Notes under the pieces: generated by a model
Databases searched by the model: none
Seen by the model: the letters and a program-made list of their open reading frames with translations, nothing else
Told to the model about the DNA's origin: nothing
Translations under genes and position numbers: made by a program
Source of the DNA: Pseudooceanicola nitratireducens
Lineage (GTDB): Bacteria; Pseudomonadota; Alphaproteobacteria; Rhodobacterales; Rhodobacteraceae
Length of the DNA: 64,000 nucleotides
Direction of reading: 5' to 3'
Assembly (NCBI RefSeq): GCF_900109195.1
Contig: NZ_FNZG01000005.1
Span: 62,001-126,000, forward strand
Part shown: in pieces, positions 1-8,328 of the stretch
How positions within the stretch are numbered: the stretch's first letter is position 1
How the letters are laid out: every line of letters starts with the position of its first letter

Positions 1-42
1 CTGATTGACGGGGGGCGAATACGGCCCGGCAGCCGTCATCGC

Positions 43-97
43 AGGAGGGGACAATATGCCAGCCATGACGCACCAGCGGCACCGGAGCGCGGCATGA
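43..97 (+). other. Possible 13-codon leader ORF before dctQ
   Basis: A strong Shine-Dalgarno sequence (AGGAGGGG, 43-50) sits five bases before an ATG at 56. That ATG opens a 13-codon reading frame whose TGA stop (95-97) overlaps the dctQ start in an ATGA arrangement. It could be a leader peptide that couples ribosomes into dctQ, or a chance ORF whose ribosome site serves dctQ from further away. No known leader family is recognised. Positions 1-42 hold nothing else that can be assigned. Confidence 0.3.
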
Positions 98-588
98 ATG
101 CCGTGAAATCGCTTGCCGAGAAATTCCTCGTGGCGCTTGGCGGGTCGGCGCTGCTGGTCATGATGCTGCACATCACCGCCGAGGTGATCCTGCGGTCCGC
201 CTTCAACGTCACCATCCCCGGCACGCTGGAACTTGTGACCTTCTACTACATGACCTTTGCGGTCTTTGCGGGGCTCGCCCTTGTGGCGCTGTTGAACGAA
301 CAGGTCATCGTCGAGATCTTCACCGGCTGGATGTCCCGCCGGACCCTGCTGGTGATCGACGGGCTGGCGGCGCTTCTGGGCGCAGGCTACGCCGGGCTTC
401 TGGTCTACGGCGGCTGGCTCGAAGCGAAGTCGGCGATGAAATTCAACGAAATGGTGGCCGTGCGCGGGTTCGACGTGCCGATCTGGCCCAGCAGATGGGT
501 GGCGGTCATCGGCCTTGGGCTGATCGCGCTGGCCTCTGTCGCCCATGCGATCGCGCTTCTGCGCGGCACGAAAGGCCCCCGGACATGA
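94..588 (+). CDS. dctQ: TRAP transporter small permease (DctQ family)
   Basis: A 164-residue inner-membrane protein with four hydrophobic segments (about residues 12-35, 48-70, 85-108 and 132-156), the normal size and topology for the DctQ subunit of tripartite ATP-independent periplasmic transporters. The PGTLEL stretch after the first helix and the following aromatic YYM segment fit the family. DctQ pairs with the large permease DctM encoded immediately downstream, with an ATGA overlap that implies translational coupling. The substrate cannot be read from this subunit. The reading frame stays open upstream to the window edge, so a longer N-terminus is not formally excluded. Confidence 0.88.
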   Translation: MNAVKSLAEKFLVALGGSALLVMMLHITAEVILRSAFNVTIPGTLELVTFYYMTFAVFAGLALVALLNEQVIVEIFTGWMSRRTLLVIDGLAALLGAGYAGLLVYGGWLEAKSAMKFNEMVAVRGFDVPIWPSRWVAVIGLGLIALASVAHAIALLRGTKGPRT

Positions 589-1895
589 GCAGTCTTGAAA
601 TCGGTTTTGCCGCCATGGGTGTGCTGCTGGTGCTTCTGGCGCTGCGCGTGCCAATCGGCGTGGTGCTGGGCCTGGTGTCCCTGGGCGGGATCTACGCCAT
701 CATGGGCGAACGGGCGACGATCGGGGTCACCCGGTCGATGGTCTTCGAATTCGTCGCCAAATGGGAACTCTCGGCGATCCCGATGTTCCTGCTGATGGGG
801 GCGGTGGCCTTTCACAGCGGGCTGACGCGGGGGCTGTTCGATTGCGCCCGCCTGTGGCTGTCGCGGCTTCCCGGCGGGCTGGCCGTGGCGACGAACTATG
901 CCTCTGCGGGGTTCGCGGCGGCCTCGGGCTCCAGCCTGGCGACGGCGGCGGCCATGGCGCGGCTCGCCGTGCCCGAGATGCTGCGCTACAACTACGCGCC
1001 CTCGCTGGCGACGGCGGTGGTGGCGGCCTCGGGGACCATCGGCACGATGATCCCGCCCAGCATCCTGTTCGTGCTCTATGGCATGTTCACCGGTCAGTCG
1101 ATCGGTATGCTTCTGCTGGCGGGCGTCCTGCCCGGCCTTCTGACCGCGGTGATCTACGGCGTGATGATCATCATCCGCTGCAAGATGAACCCCGACCTGG
1201 CCCCGCCGATCGCGGAAGAGGTCACCTGGTCCGACCGGTTTCATGCCCTGCGGGACATCGCGCCGCTGCCGATCCTGATCCTGGCGGTCATCGGGTCGAT
1301 GTATTCGGGCTGGGCCACCGCGACCGAGGCCGCGGGCTTTGGCGCCTTCGCCGCGATCATCATCGCCACGGTGCGCGGTTCGATGTCCCGGTCGGTGCTG
1401 TTCGACAGCATCCTGGACACCCTGCGGTCGACCGGCACGATCTTTTACATCGCGATTGGTGCGATCCTGTTTTCCCGCTTCCTGACCTTTGCTGGCGTAC
1501 CCCAATTCATGAGCGAAATGGCAGACCAATTCGCCTACAACCCGCTGCTTCTGCTGGCAGTGATTGGTGGCATCTACCTGGTGCTGGGTATGTTCCTGGA
1601 CCCCATGGGGCTGCTCTTGCTGACGATTCCGATCTTCCTGCCCTTCTTTGAGGCGGCCGAGATGAACCTGATCTGGATCGGCGTACTGGTGGTGAAGTTC
1701 ATCGAGATCAGCCTGATCACCCCGCCCGTCGGCCTGAACGCCTTTGTCGTGCGCGGCGTGATCGGCGATGCAGTGCCCCTGGGGCAGATCTTCAAAGGGC
1801 TGATCTGGTTTCTGGGCGCAGAGGTGCTGATCGTCGGCCTTCTGGTCGCCTTCCCCGAAATCAGCCTGGCGATCCCGATGTCCATGCAGAACTGA
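585..1895 (+). CDS. dctM: TRAP transporter large permease (DctM family)
   Basis: A 436-residue, strongly hydrophobic protein with roughly a dozen membrane segments, the usual length for the DctM subunit that carries out sodium-driven solute import. The segment GTIGTMIPPSILFVLYG near residue 150 and the C-terminal EISLITPPVGLNAFVV motif are characteristic of the family. The start at 585 is chosen because it overlaps the dctQ stop (ATGA) and begins with the expected short N-terminus; a longer frame from 495 would add an arginine-rich stretch unlike the family. The binding-protein gene follows 73 bases later, so the order is Q-M-P rather than the commoner P-Q-M. Confidence 0.93.
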   Translation: MSSLEIGFAAMGVLLVLLALRVPIGVVLGLVSLGGIYAIMGERATIGVTRSMVFEFVAKWELSAIPMFLLMGAVAFHSGLTRGLFDCARLWLSRLPGGLAVATNYASAGFAAASGSSLATAAAMARLAVPEMLRYNYAPSLATAVVAASGTIGTMIPPSILFVLYGMFTGQSIGMLLLAGVLPGLLTAVIYGVMIIIRCKMNPDLAPPIAEEVTWSDRFHALRDIAPLPILILAVIGSMYSGWATATEAAGFGAFAAIIIATVRGSMSRSVLFDSILDTLRSTGTIFYIAIGAILFSRFLTFAGVPQFMSEMADQFAYNPLLLLAVIGGIYLVLGMFLDPMGLLLLTIPIFLPFFEAAEMNLIWIGVLVVKFIEISLITPPVGLNAFVVRGVIGDAVPLGQIFKGLIWFLGAEVLIVGLLVAFPEISLAIPMSMQN

Positions 1896-1968
1896 TTTTG
1901 CCATCCCCGCAGAGGAGAGCGGAGAGGGCCAAGATACTGAAAACCAAAATATCCTATGGGAGGATGAC

Positions 1969-3072
1969 ATGAAGACAGCGTTCAAAATGACCCTTGGGGC
2001 CGCGGCCCTGGCCCTGGCCCCGCAGATCGCCATGGCTGAAACCGAGGTGACCTATTCCAGCTGGTTCCCCGGCTCCAGCACCCTGCACACCAAGGTGCTG
2101 ACCCCCTTCTTCGACCGCGTGACCGAAGCCACCGGAGGAGAGGTGACCTTCAAGGTCTTTACCGACGGCACCGTGGCCGGTGGCCGCAACACGCTGCAGG
2201 CCATCCGCGACGGCGTGGCCGACATGGGCCTGCTGGCGACTTCTTACCACCCGGGCGAGCTGTCGACGGCGGCCTGGCTGTCCGAGGGCTCGATCCTGGT
2301 GCGCGATGCGCTGGTCGGTGCCGGTGCGTATAACGAAATGATCTTCAAGCATTGCCCGCAGTGTCTGGACGAGATGGAGGCGCAGGGCATCGTGCCGATC
2401 GCCTATCACGCGACGCCCCCCTACAAGACCATGTGCAACAAGCCGGTCGAAACCGCCGAGGACATGAAGGGCCTGCGCGTCCGGACCTTCGGCAGCTGGG
2501 CCTCTTGGGTGAATGCGGCAGGGGGCAACGCGGTGACCATGACCGTGCCCGAGGCCTATGAGGGGCTGGAGCGCGGCCAGCTGGATTGTGTCGCCGGTAG
2601 TGCCGCCTGGCTGATCCAGTTTTCCCTGTTTGACGTGGTCAAGGATGTCAGCAACCTGCCGATCGGCACCTTCGCCGGTGGTATCCCGCTGAACATGAAC
2701 GCCGACACCTGGGGCGATCTAAGCGCTGAACAGCAGACGCTGTTCTACAAGGAAGGCATCGCCGCCGCCGTTGATGTGGCCGTGGAATTCGACGCAGAGG
2801 ACAATCAGGCCCTGGCCGAAGCCGGAGGCCACAATGTCAACGTCATCGAGCCCGCCGAGGATCTGAAAGCCGCCTTTGCCGCCTTTGCCGAAACCGAGGT
2901 CGACCGCATGAAGGCCCTGGCCGAACAGCGCGAGATCGCCAATGCAGACGCCCTGCTAGAGACCTATCTGGGCCTGCTGAAGAAGTGGGAAGGCATCGTG
3001 GACGAACTGGACGGCGACCGCGACGCCATTGCGGCGCGCATCTATCAAGAAGCCATGCCCGTCGGTCAGTAA
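1969..3072 (+). CDS. dctP: TRAP transporter substrate-binding protein (DctP family)
   Basis: A 367-residue periplasmic solute-binding protein. The N-terminus has a basic start, a hydrophobic core and an AMA-E cleavage region, so residues 1-23 look like a Sec signal peptide. The mature part carries DctP features such as GLRVRTFGSWASWVNAAGGNAVTM-type ligand-pocket sequence near 165-190 and the conserved arginine in that loop that normally contacts a substrate carboxylate. A GGGAGG ribosome site lies just before the ATG. It is the third gene of the dctQ-dctM-dctP operon and is followed by a strong terminator. The substrate is probably an organic acid, but that is inference from the family. Confidence 0.92.
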   Translation: MKTAFKMTLGAAALALAPQIAMAETEVTYSSWFPGSSTLHTKVLTPFFDRVTEATGGEVTFKVFTDGTVAGGRNTLQAIRDGVADMGLLATSYHPGELSTAAWLSEGSILVRDALVGAGAYNEMIFKHCPQCLDEMEAQGIVPIAYHATPPYKTMCNKPVETAEDMKGLRVRTFGSWASWVNAAGGNAVTMTVPEAYEGLERGQLDCVAGSAAWLIQFSLFDVVKDVSNLPIGTFAGGIPLNMNADTWGDLSAEQQTLFYKEGIAAAVDVAVEFDAEDNQALAEAGGHNVNVIEPAEDLKAAFAAFAETEVDRMKALAEQREIANADALLETYLGLLKKWEGIVDELDGDRDAIAARIYQEAMPVGQ

Positions 3073-3093
3073 GGCCCGCGTCGATCTGAAGGC

Positions 3094-3128
3094 AAGGCCG
3101 GCCAGGGCATCCCCTGGCCGGCCTTTTT
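3094..3128. terminator. Intrinsic terminator shared by convergent operons
   Basis: A perfect 14-base-pair stem (3094-3107 with 3112-3125) closes a four-base CATC loop and runs directly into a T tract on the plus strand; the left arm begins with AA, so the minus strand has a shorter T run. It lies between dctP (plus) and the SIS-domain gene that ends the minus-strand sugar operon at 3150, so it can stop transcription from both sides. Confidence 0.9.
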
Positions 3129-3149
3129 CGTTCTTGCGAAGGGCGCAGG

Positions 3150-4193
3150 TCAGGTCGTCTGCGTGACCTTCTTCAGAAGATTGGGGCTGTCGGGATCGAC
3201 CCCAAGATCCAGCGCTGCGGCCAGGATCTGAGGATAAAGCGCGATCAGCATGTCGGCGGCCAGCACGGCCCCGCAGGGGCGGGCGCTGCGCATGGCCAGG
3301 CCGGTGCGCAGCCGGATCACCTGGGCCCCGGCGCGGGCGAACCGGTCCTGTGCGGTGTCCAGACCGTCCTGAAGGCGCGGGTCGCCATCGTCCAGGATCA
3401 GCGTCAGCAGCCGGGGGCTGGACAGCTGAAGGGGACCATGCAGCACCTCCGATGCGGAATAGGCCTCGGCGTGAATGGCGCAGCACTCCTTGATCTTCAG
3501 CGCGATTTCCTGCGCCGCGCCCAGCATCTGCTGGCGCCCGATGACATAGATATGCCGCGCTCCGGTGATCGCCTGATCCAGCCCCGGCGCATCCAGCTGG
3601 CCCAGGTCGGCGGCCTTGGTGTCGGCGAGAAAGGCGGATTGCGCGGCGGCAAAGGCGGGCGACAGCGATGACATCAGCGCCAGCCCCCCGGCGATCGATC
3701 CGACGACCGACTTGGTGGCGGGCACGGCGCGTTCCGGCCCGGCCAGGATCGGAATGCGGTGATGCGCCTGCGCCTCGATCTCCGAGCCGTCGACATTGGT
3801 GATCGCCACCACCCGCGCGCCCCCCGAGACCGCCCCCCGGGCCGAGGCGACAAGATCCGCGCTGGCCCCCGATTGCGACAGGGCGACGACCAGCGCGCCC
3901 TCAAGTTCAACCCCGCCGCCAAGCGAGAAGACCGAAGGCGGCAGCGTCGTGGCGGGCAGGCCAAGCTGGGCCATGGCTTCGTAGTTGAAGACGGTGCAGG
4001 CCGCGTCCGAAGATCCCCGCGCAATGGTATAGATCGCGCGCGGCGCGCCAAAGCTGCCCAGAAGCGCATCGCGCGCGGGCACCTGGGCCATGCGGCGCAG
4101 CAGCACCCCGGCGGCTTCGCCGGCCTCGCGGCGCATCAGCGCGCCGGGTGCGTCCGTGGTTCTGTCGTCGTCGATCACCATGTCACCTGCCAT
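3150..4193 (-). CDS. SIS-domain protein (aldose-ketose isomerase or GlcN6P deaminase type)
   Basis: A 347-residue cytoplasmic protein with two SIS (sugar isomerase) domains. The first contains IARGSSDAA near 55 and ALSQSGASADLV near 105; the second contains HIYVIGRQQMLGAAQEIALKIKE-type sequence and the SEVLHGPLQL motif typical of GlmS C-terminal domains and NagB-II deaminases. No glutaminase domain is present, so it is not a full GlmS. It is the last gene of the sugar operon and overlaps the end of glucokinase by 11 bases; a second ATG at 4181 would leave a one-base gap instead. In context it probably deaminates or isomerises a phosphorylated amino sugar; this is inference. Confidence 0.85.
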   Translation of the reverse strand: MAGDMVIDDDRTTDAPGALMRREAGEAAGVLLRRMAQVPARDALLGSFGAPRAIYTIARGSSDAACTVFNYEAMAQLGLPATTLPPSVFSLGGGVELEGALVVALSQSGASADLVASARGAVSGGARVVAITNVDGSEIEAQAHHRIPILAGPERAVPATKSVVGSIAGGLALMSSLSPAFAAAQSAFLADTKAADLGQLDAPGLDQAITGARHIYVIGRQQMLGAAQEIALKIKECCAIHAEAYSASEVLHGPLQLSSPRLLTLILDDGDPRLQDGLDTAQDRFARAGAQVIRLRTGLAMRSARPCGAVLAADMLIALYPQILAAALDLGVDPDSPNLLKKVTQTT

Positions 4194-5127
4194 CCTTGAA
4201 CGTCCCTGTGGCTATGCTGAGGCAGCCGGCAATCGCCGCCTGATCCGAGGTCACCAGATGCACCGGAAACGTCTTCATCACCGGGGCCATGCGGCCCTTG
4301 TCGGTGAAGGCGCGCTGGAACGGGCCGTCGGGGTCGGCCAGCAATGGGCGCAGCGCCCGGGTCGGCCCGCCAGACAGCCAGATGCCCCCGCCCGCCTGGA
4401 ACAGCAGCGCCAGATCGCCGGCCACCTGGCCCAGCATCCGGGCGAAGGCCTCGGCGCTGGTGCGGGCCTGGGCATCCTGCCCCGAAAGCGCCGCGGCGAT
4501 CAGCGCCTTGCCGTCGATGGCACCGACGGGCGTGCCAGAAACCATCGCGTGGATTTCCCGCAGGCCGGACCCCGAAAGCAGACGTTCGGTTGAACACCGG
4601 GTGTATTTCGCGCTCAACTCTGCCTGAAGGCGGCGGTCCAGGTCGGTGACCGGGGCGAAGGTCGTATGCCCGGCTTCGCAGACGACGACGCTGCCATTGG
4701 ACAGCCGCGCCGAACAATTGAACCCTGTGCCCGCGCCCAGGATGATCCGCGTGCCATCCGTCGCTGCGCCCGGTTTCACGACGACGGATTCCAGCGCCTC
4801 GGGCCGGGCAAGCGCATGACCAAGGGCTTCGAAATCATTGGCGATCTCAAGCCCCGCGAGGCCGAAGGCCGCCGTGATCTCGTCCCGGTCGATCACCCAG
4901 TCGCGGTTGGTCAGCTGGATCCGCGCGCCGTCCGCCGGGGCGGCGATGGCCACGACCATGCGGTCGATCCGCCGCCCGTCCAGATAGGACGCCACAAGCG
5001 GAACGAAACCGCTGGCCGTGTCATTGGCGATGGATCGGACGTCGTCGATCCGGTCCGTTCCCGGGGCGACCAGGCCAAGGCGGCAGTTGGTCCCCCCAAG
5101 ATCCGCGACCAGCAGGGCGGCGGACAT
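4183..5127 (-). CDS. glk: Glucokinase
   Basis: A 314-residue sugar kinase of the bacterial glucokinase (Glk, PF02685) type, which phosphorylates glucose or a related hexose with ATP. The N-terminal LVADLGGTNCRLGLV phosphate-binding loop, the NDFEALGHAL motif near residue 95, and the GAGTGFNCSA loop near 125 support this; the ROK zinc-binding motif is absent. The ATG at 5127 is preferred over an upstream TTG at 5145, because it places the nucleotide-binding loop at the usual distance from the start and lies one base after the stop of the preceding gene. Its place in an ABC sugar operon suggests it phosphorylates the imported or modified sugar. Confidence 0.9.
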   Translation of the reverse strand: MSAALLVADLGGTNCRLGLVAPGTDRIDDVRSIANDTASGFVPLVASYLDGRRIDRMVVAIAAPADGARIQLTNRDWVIDRDEITAAFGLAGLEIANDFEALGHALARPEALESVVVKPGAATDGTRIILGAGTGFNCSARLSNGSVVVCEAGHTTFAPVTDLDRRLQAELSAKYTRCSTERLLSGSGLREIHAMVSGTPVGAIDGKALIAAALSGQDAQARTSAEAFARMLGQVAGDLALLFQAGGGIWLSGGPTRALRPLLADPDGPFQRAFTDKGRMAPVMKTFPVHLVTSDQAAIAGCLSIATGTFKDGR

Positions 5128-5128
5128 G

Positions 5129-6370
5129 TCAGGCCCCGCGCGCAACCAGCGGCACGTAGTCTTCCAGCTCGGGGCAGGGGAAGGTCACGGTCGCCTGTTT
5201 CTCGGCCGAAAGGTACAGCGCCATCATCATTTCGACCACGGCCAGGCCGTCGTGGAAATTCTCGTCCGGCAGCTCTCCCTTGCGGAAGCGTTCGACCATG
5301 TGGCGGTTTTCGTCGGTGTAGCCATAGACCCCGGCCTCGTCTTCCAGCACCGGCATCAGACCCTGTTCCGAGTTCTGCTTTTCCACCAGGTCCTCGCCCT
5401 CGGCCCCGGACACGCGCCGCGACATGAAGACCTTGAGGCCCGACGACAGGCTGTCGAATTCCATCGAATATTCCGGGCCCAGCATTTCCAGCTTGATGCG
5501 CAGACCGGCGCCGACGTAGGCCCAGGAGGTCGTCGCCTCGATCACCATTTCAGTGCCGTCCTCGTCTTCCAGCACCAGCTGGCCATAGGCGAAATCCTCG
5601 GTCGGGCGATTGCGGAAATCGACCTCGGCCCCGTATTTCTCGGCCAGTTCATCGGCGTAGGTCGGGCGCGACCACTTCAGGGTGGACACCTTGCCGACGG
5701 CGGATTTGACCTTCAGGCTTTCGCGCGGCTTTTCCGGGTCGGTCAGCAGGTGGCGGGCCACCTCGACCGAATGGCACATCATGTCCGACAGGGCACCGCC
5801 GCCCTGCTTGTCACCCTGCCAGAACCAGGCGGCATGGGGGCCGCTGTGTTCTTCGGCGGCGCGGGCCAGATAGGGGCGGCCGGTGGTGCGGGCGGCGCGG
5901 CGCCAGATGATTTCCTTGCCGCGGATCACGGGCGTGCAGAAGACCTGGTTTTCCAGGTAGCCGTGTAGCAGGCCGGCATCCTCGACCAGCTCGACCATGC
6001 GGCGGGCTTCGCGCAGGGTCCGGGCCAGGGGTTTTTCGCAGGCCACCGCCCGGATCGAGGACCGCCCGGCCTTCACCTCGTCATAGATCGTTTCCATCAC
6101 CGCCAGGCGGGTGTGGTTTGGCGACAGGATCCAGATCGCGTCGATTTCACCGCTTTGAACCAGCGCCTCGAGGCTGTCGAAGCCGGGGCAGGGGCCCAGA
6201 TCAAGGCTTTGGCTGAGCGCGGTGATGCGGTCGCGGTTGTCCTTGTTGCGGGAATAGACCCCGTGGACCGTGACATTGCGCACGCCGATCAGAGAGCGCA
6301 GGTGGAATTCGGCAATGAAGCCGGTGCCGACGATGCCGATCCTCAGCGCGTCCTTGGGTTCGAAGGTCAT
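5129..6370 (-). CDS. Gfo/Idh/MocA-family oxidoreductase
   Basis: A 413-residue NAD(P)-dependent dehydrogenase. Residues 11-24 form the Rossmann GIVGTGFIAEFH loop, and the ACEKPLARTLREA segment near 113 is the conserved EKP motif of the Gfo/Idh/MocA family that carries the catalytic lysine. A C-terminal alpha/beta domain follows. Family members oxidise a hydroxyl group on sugars, inositols or their derivatives. The gene lies between the LacI regulator and glucokinase with gaps of three and one bases, so it is tightly co-transcribed. It probably performs the first or second oxidation of the imported sugar; the exact substrate is unknown. Confidence 0.88.
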   Translation of the reverse strand: MTFEPKDALRIGIVGTGFIAEFHLRSLIGVRNVTVHGVYSRNKDNRDRITALSQSLDLGPCPGFDSLEALVQSGEIDAIWILSPNHTRLAVMETIYDEVKAGRSSIRAVACEKPLARTLREARRMVELVEDAGLLHGYLENQVFCTPVIRGKEIIWRRAARTTGRPYLARAAEEHSGPHAAWFWQGDKQGGGALSDMMCHSVEVARHLLTDPEKPRESLKVKSAVGKVSTLKWSRPTYADELAEKYGAEVDFRNRPTEDFAYGQLVLEDEDGTEMVIEATTSWAYVGAGLRIKLEMLGPEYSMEFDSLSSGLKVFMSRRVSGAEGEDLVEKQNSEQGLMPVLEDEAGVYGYTDENRHMVERFRKGELPDENFHDGLAVVEMMMALYLSAEKQATVTFPCPELEDYVPLVARGA

Positions 6371-6373
6371 GGT

Positions 6374-7381
6374 CTACTCCCGTTCGTCTTTTGGGCGCGC
6401 CACTGTGGCGCGCTCGATCAATGTTGTTGGAAAGATCTTCTCTTGCGGCTCGTCCACGCCGCCAAGCTGGGCCAGCAGCATCTCCATCGCGGTGCGGCCG
6501 ATGTCCTGGCGCGGCTGGCTGATCGTGGTCAGCGGCGGAAAGACCGCGCGGCTGAGATAGATGTCGTCCATCCCGATCACCGACAGGTCGGCGGGGATCG
6601 ACAGCCCCTGCTGCTGCGCCTCGCTCAGCACTCCGGCGGCCATTTCGTCGTTGGCGGCAAAGATCGCGGTCGGCGGTTCGGGCAGGGCCAGAAGCGCGCG
6701 GGTCGCGTCGCGCCCGGTGTCGAAACGGAAGTCGCCGGGCTGCACATAGGCGGGCGGCAGGTCCAGCCCGTGATCGGCCAGCGCCGCGACGAAGCCGGCC
6801 TTGCGCCGTTCGCTCATGCCTTCGCCTGCGGGGCCGGTGATATGGGCGATGCGGCGGTGACCCATGGCGACCAGGTGATCGACGGCCTTGCGCGCGGCGG
6901 CGGCGTTGTCGATCAGCACCCGGCTAAGCCCGGCATCGTCGATCATCTCAAGCGCGACGACCAGCGCCTTGTTGGGGCCGGTCCAGCCGTCGGGCATGCT
7001 GCCGGTCATCAGGATCATGCCGTCGGCATTGCCGTCGCGCAGCATCTCGAAATACTCGGCCTCGCGCGCAGGGTTGTTTTCGGTATTGCCCATCAGGACG
7101 GTGTACTTGCCCGCATGTGCGACGGCCTCTGCCCCCTTGAAGACCTCAAGGTAGAAGGGGTTCGAGATGTCGCGCACCGCCACGATGATCGACATGGACT
7201 TCTGCGTCCGCAGCGACCGGGCCTGCACGTTCGGGCGATAGTTCATCTCGGCCGCCTTGGCCTGCACGATCGAGCGCGTCGGCTCGGCCACGCGGGCGGG
7301 GGTCGAGATCGCCCGGCTGACCGTTGCCGTCGACAGGCCGAGCGCCTCGGCGATATCCTTGATCCTGACGTTCCTGGCCAT
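6374..7381 (-). CDS. LacI-family transcriptional regulator
   Basis: A 335-residue repressor. Residues 5-50 form the LacI helix-turn-helix (IKDIAEALGLSTATVSRAIS) plus hinge helix, followed by a periplasmic-binding-protein-like ligand domain with the SVIGMDDIYLSRAVFPPLTTI motif near 275. The ATG at 7381 shares its A with the stop of the preceding permease gene (TGATG), so the two are coupled; a GTG one codon earlier is also possible. Being encoded inside the operon, it most likely regulates its own operon through the two palindromes upstream of the binding-protein gene at about 11.93-12.00 kb. Confidence 0.92.
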   Translation of the reverse strand: MARNVRIKDIAEALGLSTATVSRAISTPARVAEPTRSIVQAKAAEMNYRPNVQARSLRTQKSMSIIVAVRDISNPFYLEVFKGAEAVAHAGKYTVLMGNTENNPAREAEYFEMLRDGNADGMILMTGSMPDGWTGPNKALVVALEMIDDAGLSRVLIDNAAAARKAVDHLVAMGHRRIAHITGPAGEGMSERRKAGFVAALADHGLDLPPAYVQPGDFRFDTGRDATRALLALPEPPTAIFAANDEMAAGVLSEAQQQGLSIPADLSVIGMDDIYLSRAVFPPLTTISQPRQDIGRTAMEMLLAQLGGVDEPQEKIFPTTLIERATVARPKDERE

Positions 7382-8328
7382 CACACACGCATCCCGCTGC
7401 TACGCCCGTAAAACAGAAGCAGGACGATCAACGCGCTGCCGAAAATGATCTGCCGGCCCGATTCCTCGATGCTGAGCGTTGTCAGCAGGCCCTGCAGCAC
7501 CACCAGAAGAAGCGCCCCGATCATCGTGCCGGTATAACCACCGCGCCCGCCGGACAGGGGCGTGCCGCCCAGGACAACCGCGATGATCGACGACAGCATG
7601 TACTGCCCGCCGACATTGGCAAAGGAGGAACCGGAATAGCCCAGGATGCACAGCCCCGCGATGGCGGAAAAGACGCCCGACAACACGTAAAGCATGGTGC
7701 GGGTCAGCCGCGTCGGCACCCCGGCCAGCCGTGCCGCCGGTTCATTGGCCCCGATGGCAAAGATGCGCTGGCCAAAGACGGTACGCCCCAGAAGCCCGGC
7801 CATGGCCAGCCCGATCAGCGCCCACAGCCACAGGATGCCCGGTAGGCCCAGCCACTGCGGTTGCGACACGAAATCCGACAGCATCGGCGCCGCGCGCCCC
7901 GAAGGGATGCCGTTGCGGGCCACGACCAGAAGGCCCTGCAACACGCCCAGCATGCCAAGCGTCATGACCAGGGGCGGAATGCGCAGCAAAGTGACACCAA
8001 GTCCGTTCAGAAGCCCGAAGATCGCGCCGACGGCCACGCAGGCCAGGATCGCGGGCAGCAGCCCGGCATCCAGACCGTTCATCACGTTGCCCGCTACCAG
8101 CGCCGACAGCGAAATCACCCCGCCGACGGACAGGTCGATGCCTTCGCGCCCGCCCAGGATCACCAGGTTCTGCCCGGCGGCGACGATGCCCAGAAGCGCC
8201 GCGACGATGGACAGCCGCAGGATCTGCTCGGGCGAGGCGAAGCCAGGCGACACCAGCTCTCCTGCGATCATCAGCGCGACGACCAGGCCGCCGGCGATCA
8301 GGATGGGTCTGAAGGTCGCCATGCTCAT
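7381..8328 (-). CDS. Sugar ABC transporter permease (RbsC-like)
   Basis: A 315-residue inner-membrane protein with about eight to ten hydrophobic segments, typical of the branched RbsC/XylH permease family for sugar uptake. The NLVILGGREGIDLSVGGVISLSALV stretch near 55-80 and the NEPAARLAGVPT coupling segment near 205 are family features. The start at 8328 overlaps the stop of the upstream permease (ATGA); the frame remains open further upstream, but that part is only the shadow of the neighbouring gene. The end overlaps lacI by one base. It probably forms a heterodimer with the other permease. Confidence 0.9.
   Translation of the reverse strand: MSMATFRPILIAGGLVVALMIAGELVSPGFASPEQILRLSIVAALLGIVAAGQNLVILGGREGIDLSVGGVISLSALVAGNVMNGLDAGLLPAILACVAVGAIFGLLNGLGVTLLRIPPLVMTLGMLGVLQGLLVVARNGIPSGRAAPMLSDFVSQPQWLGLPGILWLWALIGLAMAGLLGRTVFGQRIFAIGANEPAARLAGVPTRLTRTMLYVLSGVFSAIAGLCILGYSGSSFANVGGQYMLSSIIAVVLGGTPLSGGRGGYTGTMIGALLLVVLQGLLTTLSIEESGRQIIFGSALIVLLLFYGRSSGMRV

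Noticed and set aside
405-2033. A 542-codon open frame on the minus strand opposite dctQ and dctM
   Set aside because: Same reasoning: an arginine/glutamine/histidine-rich shadow of TRAP genes without a recognisable product.
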